Source of the DNA: Halobacteriales archaeon
Lineage (GTDB): Archaea > Halobacteriota > Halobacteria > Halobacteriales > SKSH01
DNA: 7,820 nt
Reading direction: 5' to 3'
NCBI GenBank assembly: GCA_007118075.1
Contig: SKSH01000082.1
Location: 1 to 7,820 of the forward strand
Positions 1 through 6,575 of the stretch are shown piece by piece. The translations under genes and the position numbers were made by a program. The notes below the pieces were generated by a model. The model was not told the origin of the DNA. It ran no database searches and worked only from the letters and a program-made list of their open reading frames with translations. Position 1 is the first letter of the stretch. The number at the start of each line of letters is the position of its first letter.

Positions 1-465
1 ATCGGAAATCGTTACTGGGTCATCCTCACCCCTGGACAGTGGGAGTTCGAGCTAGTCGAACTCAAGGGACCTGGCAGTGTGTGGAATCCAGACCAGGGCA
101 CCCATTGGCTCGCCAGCGCTCACGAGGGGGCGACCGGCCGCAGAGGCTACGTCGAGGAGACAGCCGGGGCATACTATGCCTCACGACTCGGCGTCCTCGA
201 GCATCTCGTCTCACTCAACCGCCAGGCGAAGGTGCTCGTGCTCAGAGAGGTCACCGATGACTACTGGGCACCGGTTGGAGTCTGGCAGGTACGAGAGGCG
301 GTGCGCGATGCATTCCAGGACCAAGGGGCCATTGCAGCTGGCTTCGATGCCGCCGCAACCGCGGTGCTCGATCGACTCCCATTGCCAGCCGAACAAATCC
401 GACGAAAATCGACATTGTTGACCGGTCGCCAATCCGGCCTCGCTGATTTCGTCACCGAGCCATAA
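1..465 (+). CDS. nreA: DNA repair protein of the Nre family (C-terminal part, 5' end outside window)
   Basis: Reading frame 1 is open from the first base to a TAA at 463-465, giving 154 residues. An internal ATG at 79 is not the start, because family-like sequence (IGNRYWVILTPGQWEFELVE) continues upstream to the window edge. The segments GYYxxRLGVLEHL-like, REVTDDYWAPVGVWQVRE and the basic tail match my memory of archaeal Nre proteins, which act in DNA-damage tolerance and bind the sliding clamp PCNA. The tail carries QSGLADFV (about residues 144-151), which fits a PIP box Q-x-x-L-x-x-aromatic but has Val at the last aromatic position. The N-terminal zinc-finger half is not in the window. The gene converges on the DUF302 gene with only 6 bp between the stops. 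Family assignment is by recognition, not by search. Confidence 0.82.
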   Translation: MGNRYWVILTPGQWEFELVELKGPGSVWNPDQGTHWLASAHEGATGRRGYVEETAGAYYASRLGVLEHLVSLNRQAKVLVLREVTDDYWAPVGVWQVREAVRDAFQDQGAIAAGFDAAATAVLDRLPLPAEQIRRKSTLLTGRQSGLADFVTEP

Positions 466-471
466 CCTCGA

Positions 472-933
472 TCAGTGCGTGTTCGCTCCGTGCTCGACGA
501 GGTGGTCGTAGATGGCCTCAGTCAGCGTTCCGGTCTCGCGGACGATGTCACCCCACGCCTCGTTATCGGGAGCCATCCCGAGGAGCCTGGCGATCCGCAT
601 GATCGAGACGTGGTAGATCACCTGCTGGCCTGGTTCCTCCTCCCATATAACCATGTTACACGGAAAGAGACCGCCGATAGAGAGAGTTTCATCGAGGGCA
701 CGATCGGCGATCTTCGGATTGCATGCACCGAGGACGTAGTAGGGATCACGATCGGCATCCACCTTCTCATTGAGGAGCTCAGAGGGTGAGAACTCCACTG
801 GGATACCCATCCCGGCTGCCTCACAGGCCTCTCGGACCAGCTCCACCGCAGCCAGATGGTCCATCTCGATGGTTGCGATATGTTCGCCGTAGTCACCTGC
901 AGAGATCACCGTCGGGTCAATCGGGAGTGCCAT
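472..933 (-). CDS. DUF302 domain-containing protein
   Basis: A 153-residue soluble, acidic protein. It carries the two conserved DUF302 signatures: YYVLGACNP (about residues 65-73, Cys71) followed by ADRAL, and GLFPCNMVIWEE (about 88-99, Cys92). The molecular role of DUF302 is not established, and the paired conserved cysteines suggest redox or metal contact only as inference. I chose the ATG at 933 (MALPIDPTVIS) over the upstream ATG at 978. Conserved-looking sequence begins there, and a TTTT core sits 26-29 nt upstream (959-962), fitting a leaderless transcript. There is no signal peptide or membrane segment. The gene follows the DUF5789 gene on the same strand after 69 bp, so it may be co-transcribed with it or use its own promoter. 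Confidence 0.85.
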   Translation of the reverse strand: MALPIDPTVISAGDYGEHIATIEMDHLAAVELVREACEAAGMGIPVEFSPSELLNEKVDADRDPYYVLGACNPKIADRALDETLSIGGLFPCNMVIWEEEPGQQVIYHVSIMRIARLLGMAPDNEAWGDIVRETGTLTEAIYDHLVEHGANTH

Positions 934-952
934 CAGTGATCGTTGCACGAGC

Positions 953-968
953 GAAGACAAAACACCTT
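953..968 (-). promoter_or_regulatory. possible TATA-like element for the DUF302 gene
   Basis: Read on the minus strand this is AAGGTGTTTTGTC-like, with TTTT at 962-959, which is 26-29 nt before the ATG at 933. This matches the spacing of an archaeal TATA box in a leaderless transcript. It is weak compared with a full TTTAWA consensus. Confidence 0.35.
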
Positions 969-1002
969 GGGAGCACACGGACCGACCGATCGAAACGGTC
1001 TA

Positions 1003-1290
1003 TCACTCAGTCGAGACCGGACCGTCGGGAAGTTGGGCACGGACCGCATCCGTGAAATGCTGGCGGCTGCCGAAGTACGTGTCATCGACCGAGCCGAGCA
1101 CATCGCCGAGTGAGATCGGCCCATCAGCGGTCCGAATCTCCTCCTCACCAAGCCGTTCGATGATCGCGCTCTTTTCCATCGGCCAGGTCAACCTCGCTGC
1201 GAGTCGAGACAGCGGTGCTCCCTGGACAGGGTCTCCTTCACCGAGTGGTACAGCCGGTCCCTCCTCGACCTCTTCGTCAGATTCTGCCAT
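1003..1290 (-). CDS. DUF5789 family protein, small acidic haloarchaeal protein
   Basis: A 95-residue protein of unknown function. The ATG at 1290 is followed by a disordered acidic leader (MAESDEEVEEGPAV). A compact conserved-looking region comes next: GAPLSRLAARLTWPMEKS (about residues 24-41), then RTADGPISLGDVLGSVDDTYF (about 53-73), ending in RAQLPDGPVSTE. The pattern agrees with my memory of haloarchaeal DUF5789 proteins. There are no cysteines, membrane segments or catalytic motifs. The reading frame stays open to an ATG at 1677, but that extension lies antisense to the membrane-protein gene and is basic and low in complexity. The start at 1290 is therefore preferred. The gene diverges from the DUF7139-like gene across a 100-bp spacer. 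Confidence 0.8.
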   Translation of the reverse strand: MAESDEEVEEGPAVPLGEGDPVQGAPLSRLAARLTWPMEKSAIIERLGEEEIRTADGPISLGDVLGSVDDTYFGSRQHFTDAVRAQLPDGPVSTE

Positions 1291-1356
1291 ATCCGGCGGA
1301 TTGGTCGTCGGCTGATTCAAGCTTTCGTTTGGCCAGCCGTCCGACAGAGGTCTGAC

Positions 1357-1367
1357 GTATCGTTTTG
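1357..1367 (+). promoter_or_regulatory. possible TATA-like element for the DUF7139-like gene
   Basis: GTATCGTTTTG has its TTTT core at 1363-1366, 25-28 nt before the ATG at 1391, the expected spacing for a leaderless archaeal gene. No Shine-Dalgarno motif precedes that ATG. The match to TTTAWA is partial. Confidence 0.35.
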
Positions 1368-1390
1368 TGGACGCAGTCCCTAGACCACCT

Positions 1391-2218
1391 ATGGCAAGTA
1401 TCGGGGAAGTGTATGACGCCCAATCACGGGGGATGGTGGACCCCGACCACCTTCGAATCGGCTTCGGGTTATTCTTTACTGGGATCGTGCTGGCAGTCGT
1501 TGGACTCATCGTTGCGACCACTGGTATCACGGAACCGCTTGGTTGGTCGATTTTCGATGCCAGACTGGCTGCAGGAATCCTCGGTGGCATCGCAGTTCCA
1601 CTCGCCCTGCTGGGGATTTTGCTCTTGTTCCCCGCGGATCGGCGTGCCTTGGGTGCAGCTGCAATCGGCACCGGCATCGCCGTCCTCGGCGTGACGATGT
1701 TCTGGTATGCCTATCCACACGACTGGGCTGGCTACGGTCGTGATCTCACCCCGATCGTCAGTGCGGTCTACGCCTTCGGAATCGTCACCATCACCTGGGC
1801 ACTCTTCAGTACCGTCGCCACGTTCAAGCGACGGAACGATCCTGGCGGGACGGTCACCCTCGAGGTGTCACCAGAGACAGGAATCCCACGGCTGTTTCGG
1901 GTTGCCAGGGAAGGGCTCAGACACTCAACCCTCAACAGCGGTTCGTGGTTCTCGTCCACCTCGACCACCAGTACGGATGGTGGCACCGCCCCAGCATCGA
2001 CAGAGCAGGACGGACCGGGGCGCACCGATGGCGGTGAAGCGACCGTCCCGATCGGGCGGCCAAGGAAAGCAGAGCCGGTCGACCGCTACTGTGGGAACTG
2101 CACCTACTTCGACTACGGGAGTGATTCACGAGGGAAGCTCTCACCCTACTGCAGGTACCACGATGAGCCCATGGACGACATGGAACCGTGTGCTGTGTGG
2201 GAATCGAATACGAACTAA
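1391..2218 (+). CDS. four-helix membrane protein with Cys-rich C-terminal domain (DUF7139-like)
   Basis: A 275-residue integral membrane protein. After a short soluble leader (MASIGEVYDAQ) come four hydrophobic segments at about residues 21-46, 58-81, 86-107 and 118-144. An unstructured Ser/Thr/Gly-rich linker follows (about 182-225). The tail has Cys234-x2-Cys237, Cys254-x2-His257 and Cys267 (YCGNC, PYCRYHDEPMDDMEPC), which looks like a small metal-binding fold. I recall haloarchaeal homologues annotated as DUF7139 and sometimes as 'permease', but no transporter motif is visible. The ATG at 1391 is preferred over one at 1367 because the family-like sequence and a T-rich promoter element fit it. 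The stop overlaps the Mut7-C gene stop by 4 bp. Function is unknown; cytosolic metal sensing by the tail is speculation. Confidence 0.78.
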   Translation: MASIGEVYDAQSRGMVDPDHLRIGFGLFFTGIVLAVVGLIVATTGITEPLGWSIFDARLAAGILGGIAVPLALLGILLLFPADRRALGAAAIGTGIAVLGVTMFWYAYPHDWAGYGRDLTPIVSAVYAFGIVTITWALFSTVATFKRRNDPGGTVTLEVSPETGIPRLFRVAREGLRHSTLNSGSWFSSTSTTSTDGGTAPASTEQDGPGRTDGGEATVPIGRPRKAEPVDRYCGNCTYFDYGSDSRGKLSPYCRYHDEPMDDMEPCAVWESNTN

Positions 2219-2673
2219 CGTTTACTGCGTGCTCGATCGATCGTCTTTTTCACCCGAGTCCAGTGCGAACCGATCCAGAAGTACTGTCCACAGTCCTGAC
2301 ACACGAACAACGGTCCATCGAGCGTGTCGGGTACGTACGCAGGGATTGACGACGCATCCCATTCTCGAACCAACAGACCATTGCACCGACCGCATCGGCT
2401 GGGTTCACGGGTGAGCTCGAGTTCGATCCCAACGGCACAAACTTCGCCGAGCTGCCCCTCGATACCGACCGATTCGATGAGGATCGCATCATCGAGCCGG
2501 GCAGCCAGGGATCGATCGCGGGTGATCAACCGACGCGAATCCTCGATAGAGATCGATTCGATCTCATCGTCAGATTCGATCCCATCATCGAGTGTGTATC
2601 GGGTATCATGACCACAAAAGCGGAGGTAGCTGACTAGTGTACCGCACATCTGATCGACGAGCAACCGGGCCAT
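2215..2673 (-). CDS. Mut7-C RNase-like (PIN-fold) protein with zinc ribbon
   Basis: A 152-residue protein. The N-terminal half (about 1-85) resembles the PIN-like Mut7-C fold: LLVDQMCGTL with Asp7, LRFCGHDTRY at about 17-26, and LITRDRSLAARL with Asp52 as a likely acidic metal ligand. The C-terminal half has two CxxC pairs, Cys94/Cys97 and Cys125/Cys128, forming a probable zinc ribbon, then an aromatic WIGSHW segment. Mut7-C proteins are predicted ribonucleases; the substrate here is unknown. The ATG at 2673 lies one base after the TGA of polX, so it is the last gene of the DUF5788-polX operon and probably translated by re-initiation. Its stop codon overlaps that of the convergent membrane-protein gene. 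Full length for this family as I know it. Confidence 0.87.
   Translation of the reverse strand: MARLLVDQMCGTLVSYLRFCGHDTRYTLDDGIESDDEIESISIEDSRRLITRDRSLAARLDDAILIESVGIEGQLGEVCAVGIELELTREPSRCGRCNGLLVREWDASSIPAYVPDTLDGPLFVCQDCGQYFWIGSHWTRVKKTIDRARSKR
2246..2250 (+). terminator. possible T-run terminator for the DUF7139-like gene
   Basis: TTTTT lies 28-32 nt after the stop at 2218, preceded by the palindrome CGATCGATCG (2234-2243). Archaeal termination commonly uses T-tracts. It falls inside the opposing Mut7-C coding region, where it encodes Lys-Lys, so it may be coincidental. Confidence 0.25.
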
Positions 2674-2674
2674 C

Positions 2675-4393
2675 TCAATCCAACCATGCCTTCAGCTCGG
2701 TCCATGATCGGGTATTGAGGATATCATCAGTCTCAGCCCAACCACGTCTTGCCGTGTAGACACCGAACCGGATGAGCTCGTACTCTGTTGGCCGATGGGC
2801 ATCAGTCGAGATCACCACCGGTGCCCCTGCGTCGATCGCCAGCCGGACCGCCGACCCCTCCATATCGAGGCGGACCGGATGACTGTTAACCTCCAACGCA
2901 ACGTCCTCTCGGGCAGCAGCCTCGACGATCGCCTCTACATCGAGATCGAGTCCAGGTCGCTGACCGAGCTTGCGCCCGGATGGATGTCCAATGAGGTCAA
3001 CCGCTGGATGTTCGATCGCGGTGATGAGCCGCTCGGTGGCGGTTTCGCTGTCCTGGGAGAGTGCCGCATGTGGTGAGGCGATCACGATATCGAGGCTCTC
3101 GAGGAGTTCCATCGGGAGATCGATCGAGCCATCGGCCTCGATGTTCGCCTCGACGCCGTGGAGGACCTCGATATCGACAGCCTCGCGTGCCACCTCGATC
3201 GCCGCACGCTGGGCATCAATCTCGTCGATAGGTACGGTGATGTCACTGCGTACCCCTGCACCGGGTGCATGGTCGGTGATGGCAAGATACTCGTGTCCGA
3301 AGGCGGCAGCTGCCTTGAGCATCTCATCAATCGATGCACCCCCATCAGACCAATCGGTGTGCGTATGCAAGTCGCCGCGGAGGTCGGTCGGTTCAACGAG
3401 CGTCGGGAGCTCACCGGCCTCGGCAGCCTCAAGCTCGCCACGACCTTCTCGAATCTCCGGAGGCATCACCGGAAGGTCCACCGCCGCATATACCTCCTCC
3501 TCGGTCTCACCGGCAATCCGCGTACCGTCCTCGGTGAACACGCCATATTCGTTGATCTTCATCGCCCGTTTGATCGCTCGGCGCCGCAACTGGACGTTGT
3601 GATCCTTACTCCCGGTGAAGTACTGCAATGCGGCGCCGAAATCAGCGTCATGGACGAATCTGAAATCGACACTGACCCCATCAATCGAGCGAGCACGTGC
3701 CTTTCGATCGCCCGACTCGAGGAGCTCGTCGATCGTGTCGCTTGCCTCGATGGTCGTTATCACCGAGTCGGGATCGGCGGTTGCCACGAGAAGATCGACA
3801 TCACCAACCGTCGGCAGCCATCGCCTGATCGACCCAGCGGTCGAACATCGCTTCACGCTCGGATCTTCGTTGAGATCGGTGAGGATGGACTCGGCGACCT
3901 CCATCCCGTACACCAAGAGATGCCGTTTAGCCGCCTCCCTGGCGAAGGGGATTCGCTTGAGGATGTTCGCCTCGGTCTTCTCACCGAATCCATCGACTGC
4001 CTGAATCTCACCAGCCTCTGCCGCTGCCTCGAGCGTCTCCAGATCGGTGATCTCGAGTGCTCGATATAGCGCACCGACCCGCTTTGGTCCGAGGCCCTCT
4101 ACCCGGGTGAGTGCCGACATATCCACCGGTAGTTCCTGTTTGAGTTCCTCGAGTTCAGCGATCGAGCCGGTCTCAAGGTATTCGACGATCTTCTCTGCGA
4201 TTGCAGATCCGACATCGTCGAGATCCTCGAGTGCATCTGTCCCTTCTGCGGCGATCGATTCGACTGGTCGATCCAGCTCGATGAGCCGTTCTGCCGCACG
4301 GCGGTACGCCCGTGGTTTGAACTCCACATCCATGGCATCCAGTAGATCTGCCATGAGCTCGAGTTGGTCAGCGATCTCCTCGTTCCGACTCAT
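2675..4393 (-). CDS. polX: DNA polymerase/3'-5' exonuclease PolX (family X polymerase with PHP domain)
   Basis: A 572-residue, full-length PolX, expected to fill short gaps in base-excision repair. The N-terminal helix-hairpin-helix region has elements near residues 55-70, 94-110 and 131-146 (VEGLGPKRVGALY, VDGFGEKTEANIL). The polymerase site shows GSIRR (187-191), GDVDLLV with Asp198 and Asp200, a third Asp at 243 (SVDFRFV), and the YFTGSKDHN motif (258-266). The PHP domain keeps a full set of likely metal ligands: His343 and His345 (DLHTHTDWSDG), His375 (ITDH), Glu415, His442 (SPHA), His470 (GHPSGR), Asp531 and His533 (STDAH). Both activities are predicted intact. The ATG at 4393 overlaps the TGA of the DUF5788 gene (ATGA), and the Mut7-C gene follows after one base, giving a tightly coupled three-gene operon. 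Confidence 0.96.
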   Translation of the reverse strand: MSRNEEIADQLELMADLLDAMDVEFKPRAYRRAAERLIELDRPVESIAAEGTDALEDLDDVGSAIAEKIVEYLETGSIAELEELKQELPVDMSALTRVEGLGPKRVGALYRALEITDLETLEAAAEAGEIQAVDGFGEKTEANILKRIPFAREAAKRHLLVYGMEVAESILTDLNEDPSVKRCSTAGSIRRWLPTVGDVDLLVATADPDSVITTIEASDTIDELLESGDRKARARSIDGVSVDFRFVHDADFGAALQYFTGSKDHNVQLRRRAIKRAMKINEYGVFTEDGTRIAGETEEEVYAAVDLPVMPPEIREGRGELEAAEAGELPTLVEPTDLRGDLHTHTDWSDGGASIDEMLKAAAAFGHEYLAITDHAPGAGVRSDITVPIDEIDAQRAAIEVAREAVDIEVLHGVEANIEADGSIDLPMELLESLDIVIASPHAALSQDSETATERLITAIEHPAVDLIGHPSGRKLGQRPGLDLDVEAIVEAAAREDVALEVNSHPVRLDMEGSAVRLAIDAGAPVVISTDAHRPTEYELIRFGVYTARRGWAETDDILNTRSWTELKAWLD

Positions 4394-4818
4394 CGTCGAC
4401 GCCCCTGCTCATGGCCGAGAGCTTCCTTGAGGAAGGCCAGCCATCGCTGTCGGTCAGCCCGTTCTCGCTGTGCTGCCTGCTCGGCGACCCCAGGGGAATC
4501 GAGCTGGTTCAACGTGGTTCGAGCCCGGTCGATCCCGGTGATCTCCTCGACAAGGCGTTCACCGGTCTCGAAATCGCAGTCACCACGGTCGAGCCGTTCG
4601 TAGCGCTCCTTTCGAGCACGTCTGAGGATGCGCGCGAGTGAGCCGGCAAGGGCGCGCTGTTCCTCGGAGAGCTCATCCTCAGCGACGAGGCCGAGGATGG
4701 GGGCACGGATCCGATGGTGTTCCCCTTCGACGTCGAGCTCGATGGGGATGCTCGCACCGATAGTCGCTCCCTCACGCTCGATTCGTTCGAGGAGGATTGC
4801 CCGATCGTAGTCTCGCAC
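4390..4818 (-). CDS. DUF5788 family protein, first gene of the polX operon
   Basis: A 142-residue, mostly helical, highly charged protein. It opens DYDRAILLERIEREGATIG and shows a conserved-looking DFETGERLVEEITGIDRA segment (about residues 82-99), then a basic C-terminal helix (RQRWLAFLKEALG, about 123-135). This agrees with my memory of haloarchaeal DUF5788. No catalytic motif or membrane segment is seen. I chose a GTG start at 4818: the frame has no ATG near the first family-like residues, and the longer frame to 5151 runs antisense through the rhomboid gene with a composition unlike real protein. A T5 element 27-31 nt upstream supports the start. The stop overlaps the polX ATG by 4 nt. 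A role with PolX is inferred from coupling only. Confidence 0.82.
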   Translation of the reverse strand: MRDYDRAILLERIEREGATIGASIPIELDVEGEHHRIRAPILGLVAEDELSEEQRALAGSLARILRRARKERYERLDRGDCDFETGERLVEEITGIDRARTTLNQLDSPGVAEQAAQRERADRQRWLAFLKEALGHEQGRRR

Positions 4819-4836
4819 ATCGCCACATACACCGGT

Positions 4837-4862
4837 GAGGAGGGAAAAACCTCGCCCTCCTC
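4837..4862. promoter_or_regulatory. 8-bp inverted repeat around a T-rich core in the shared promoter region
   Basis: GAGGAGGG (4837-4844) and CCCTCCTC (4855-4862) are perfect reverse complements separated by 10 bp. The spacer holds A5 at 4845-4849, which is T5 on the minus strand, 27-31 nt before the GTG of the DUF5788 gene. The layout is that of an operator flanking a TATA-like element in the DUF5788-polX versus rhomboid-endoV divergent spacer. It could also be chance in a purine-rich stretch. Confidence 0.4.
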
Positions 4863-4916
4863 GTGCCAGCTCCGACCAAAACGCCCTTCGTCGATTACCG
4901 TGAAGGCCGAACCAAC

Positions 4917-5822
4917 ATGGCCAGGTGTGACTACTGTGGCGAGCACGAGTCGCTCCCATACAACTGCCGATACTGTGGTGGTCAGTTCTGCAGTACACAC
5001 CGGCTCCCCGAGAATCACGATTGCAGTGGCCTCGATCGGATCGGACGCGATCAGGGAATCTTCGATAGCGGATTCGATACCCAACTCGGTCAAGACAAAG
5101 ACGAAGGTATCCTTGAGAAAATCGGGGTCGATACCTCACGTGGGGGGCCACTGGCGTACTTCCGAGGGAACATCACCTACGTATTCCTCCTCCTCATGTG
5201 GGTCACGCTCATCCTCCAGTGGATCGCATTGACCATCGGAGGGGAAGAGCTTCACAATCAGCTGTTCGTCCTGTCTGCGGAACACCCAGAGCAGGTATGG
5301 ACCTGGGTCACCTCCATCTTCGCCCATTCCCCGTTCCAGATCTTCCACATCATCTTCAACAGCATCGTGATATTCTTCTTCGGCCCACTCGTCGAGCGAA
5401 TCGTCGGTTCACGTCGGTTTGCGATACTGTTCATCATCAGCGGTATCATCGCTGGGCTCAGCCAGATCGCCTTCGATGTGTTCGAGGGGGTCCCAGCCGA
5501 AACCGCCGGTGTCCTCGGGGCGAGCGGTGCTGCATTGGCGATCCTCGGAGTATTGACCATCTTCAACCCCAACCTTCGGGTCTACCTCTTTGGCATCATG
5601 CCGATGTCGATCTGGATATTGACCGGGGTGATCGCGGTGATCAGTCTGGCTCTGGTTGCCATCGGGGAGCCTTCATTGGGTGGGATCGCCCACATGGCGC
5701 ACCTCGCTGGGCTGCTCGTTGGGTTGGCATATGGTGCGTATGAAAGCCGTCGGATCAAACGGCGTCCACCGAGTCAATTCCACCTCGGTGGTCGACCTCC
5801 ACCAGGTCGACGGCGGTATTGA
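4917..5822 (+). CDS. rhomboid family intramembrane serine protease with N-terminal AN1-type zinc finger
   Basis: A 301-residue membrane protease. Residues 4-36 form an AN1-type zinc finger (Cys4, Cys7, Cys17, Cys20, Cys25, His28, His34, Cys36). A soluble acidic linker follows, and the first helix starts near residue 85. The rhomboid core shows HIIFN (His144, Asn148), the nucleophile motif GASGA with Ser203, and HMAHLAG with catalytic His262. About six hydrophobic segments lie between 86 and 277, ending in a basic proline-rich tail (SRRIKRRPP...GRRRY). The catalytic dyad is intact. The ATG at 4917 is chosen over a GTG at 4863 because the zinc finger begins directly after it. As I recall, Haloferax RhoII has the same AN1-rhomboid layout and affects surface glycoprotein processing. 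It leads an operon with endonuclease V 3 bp downstream. Confidence 0.93.
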   Translation: MARCDYCGEHESLPYNCRYCGGQFCSTHRLPENHDCSGLDRIGRDQGIFDSGFDTQLGQDKDEGILEKIGVDTSRGGPLAYFRGNITYVFLLLMWVTLILQWIALTIGGEELHNQLFVLSAEHPEQVWTWVTSIFAHSPFQIFHIIFNSIVIFFFGPLVERIVGSRRFAILFIISGIIAGLSQIAFDVFEGVPAETAGVLGASGAALAILGVLTIFNPNLRVYLFGIMPMSIWILTGVIAVISLALVAIGEPSLGGIAHMAHLAGLLVGLAYGAYESRRIKRRPPSQFHLGGRPPPGRRRY

Positions 5823-5825
5823 GCG

Positions 5826-6563
5826 ATGCCACCCAGACCAGACCTCCATCCGGGCGAGGTCGAGACGATTGACCTGATGCGTCGGATGCAAGAAACGGTC
5901 GCCGAGACAGCTCGATTCGAGGGATCGATCGATACACCGATAGCGGACCTGACCGCCGGCGGTGTCGACCAGGCGTTCCCTCATGCTGAGTGTATCGTCA
6001 GTGCGGCCGTCGCTGAACGAGACGGGTCGGTCCTCGATGACTCAATCGTGACACAGAAGCCTGCGATCGGGTACGTACCTGGATACCTCGCCTTCCGAGA
6101 GGGGCCGGCGGCAATCGCCGCCATCGGTGGATTGGCACCGACGCTCGACGTGCTCATGGTGGACGGAAATGGACGGATTCACCCCCGACAGGCTGGGTTG
6201 GCAACCCACCTCGGTGTCGTCCTCGATATTCCGACCGTCGGTGTGGCAAAGTCACTCCTCTGTGGGCGACCGATTGAGCCGATCGACGACCTCGATACCG
6301 GAGAGATCGTCCCCATCTATGCTGACGAATCGGTCGATACCGATTCCGAGACGATCATCGGCTATGCCGTCCAGACGAGACAGTACGACGCGACTGACAG
6401 ACATATCAACCCACTCTTCGTGAGTCCAGGCCATGATCTCGGGGCGATGGCCGCGGCGGAGCTGACCCTCGCACTGTCGGATCGGTACAAGCTGCCGTCA
6501 CCGATCAGACAAGCCGATCGACTTGCCACCGACCAAGCCGCGATGCAGCGACCCAAAGGATAA
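5826..6563 (+). CDS. nfi: endonuclease V (deaminated-base repair nuclease)
   Basis: A 245-residue endonuclease V, expected to cut the second phosphodiester 3' of hypoxanthine (deaminated adenine). Visible motifs are GGVDQAF with Asp48 (metal ligand), GYVPGYLAFRE with Tyr83 (wedge region) and Glu92, LMVDGNGRIHPR with Asp113, GVAKS with Lys142, and SPGHDLG with His203. All catalytic positions I know for this family are filled; the usual VDGHG is VDGNG here. There is a short N-terminal extension before the first conserved block (LMRRMQETVAETA). The ATG at 5826 lies 3 bp after the rhomboid stop with no clear Shine-Dalgarno, suggesting coupled translation. CinA/PncC follows after 12 bp. Confidence 0.96.
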   Translation: MPPRPDLHPGEVETIDLMRRMQETVAETARFEGSIDTPIADLTAGGVDQAFPHAECIVSAAVAERDGSVLDDSIVTQKPAIGYVPGYLAFREGPAAIAAIGGLAPTLDVLMVDGNGRIHPRQAGLATHLGVVLDIPTVGVAKSLLCGRPIEPIDDLDTGEIVPIYADESVDTDSETIIGYAVQTRQYDATDRHINPLFVSPGHDLGAMAAAELTLALSDRYKLPSPIRQADRLATDQAAMQRPKG

Positions 6564-6575
6564 CGACTGACTGCG

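Noticed and set aside
400..412. A-run at 405-408 as a terminator for the DUF302 gene
   Set aside because: Only four bases, inside the Nre coding region and about 64 bp past the stop; too weak to call.
1291..1677. Upstream extension of the DUF5789 frame to 1677
   Set aside because: It is antisense to the membrane-protein gene, with a basic, Pro/Ser-rich composition unlike haloarchaeal proteins. The ATG at 1290 begins the acidic family-like sequence.
3158..4069. Long plus-strand open frame (303 residues) opposite polX
   Set aside because: It is an antisense shadow of a clearly recognised polX gene. Low stop density opposite acidic haloarchaeal genes is expected, and the translation shows no recognisable domain.
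4509..5093. Minus-strand frame of 194 residues over DUF5788 and the rhomboid start
   Set aside because: It overlaps two better supported genes in other frames; the sequence is Ser-rich and shows no domain.
4819..5151. Upstream extension of the DUF5788 frame to an apparent start at 5151
   Set aside because: It runs antisense through the rhomboid gene. The translation is rich in Arg, His and Cys and unlike the rest of the protein; the GTG at 4818 is preferred.
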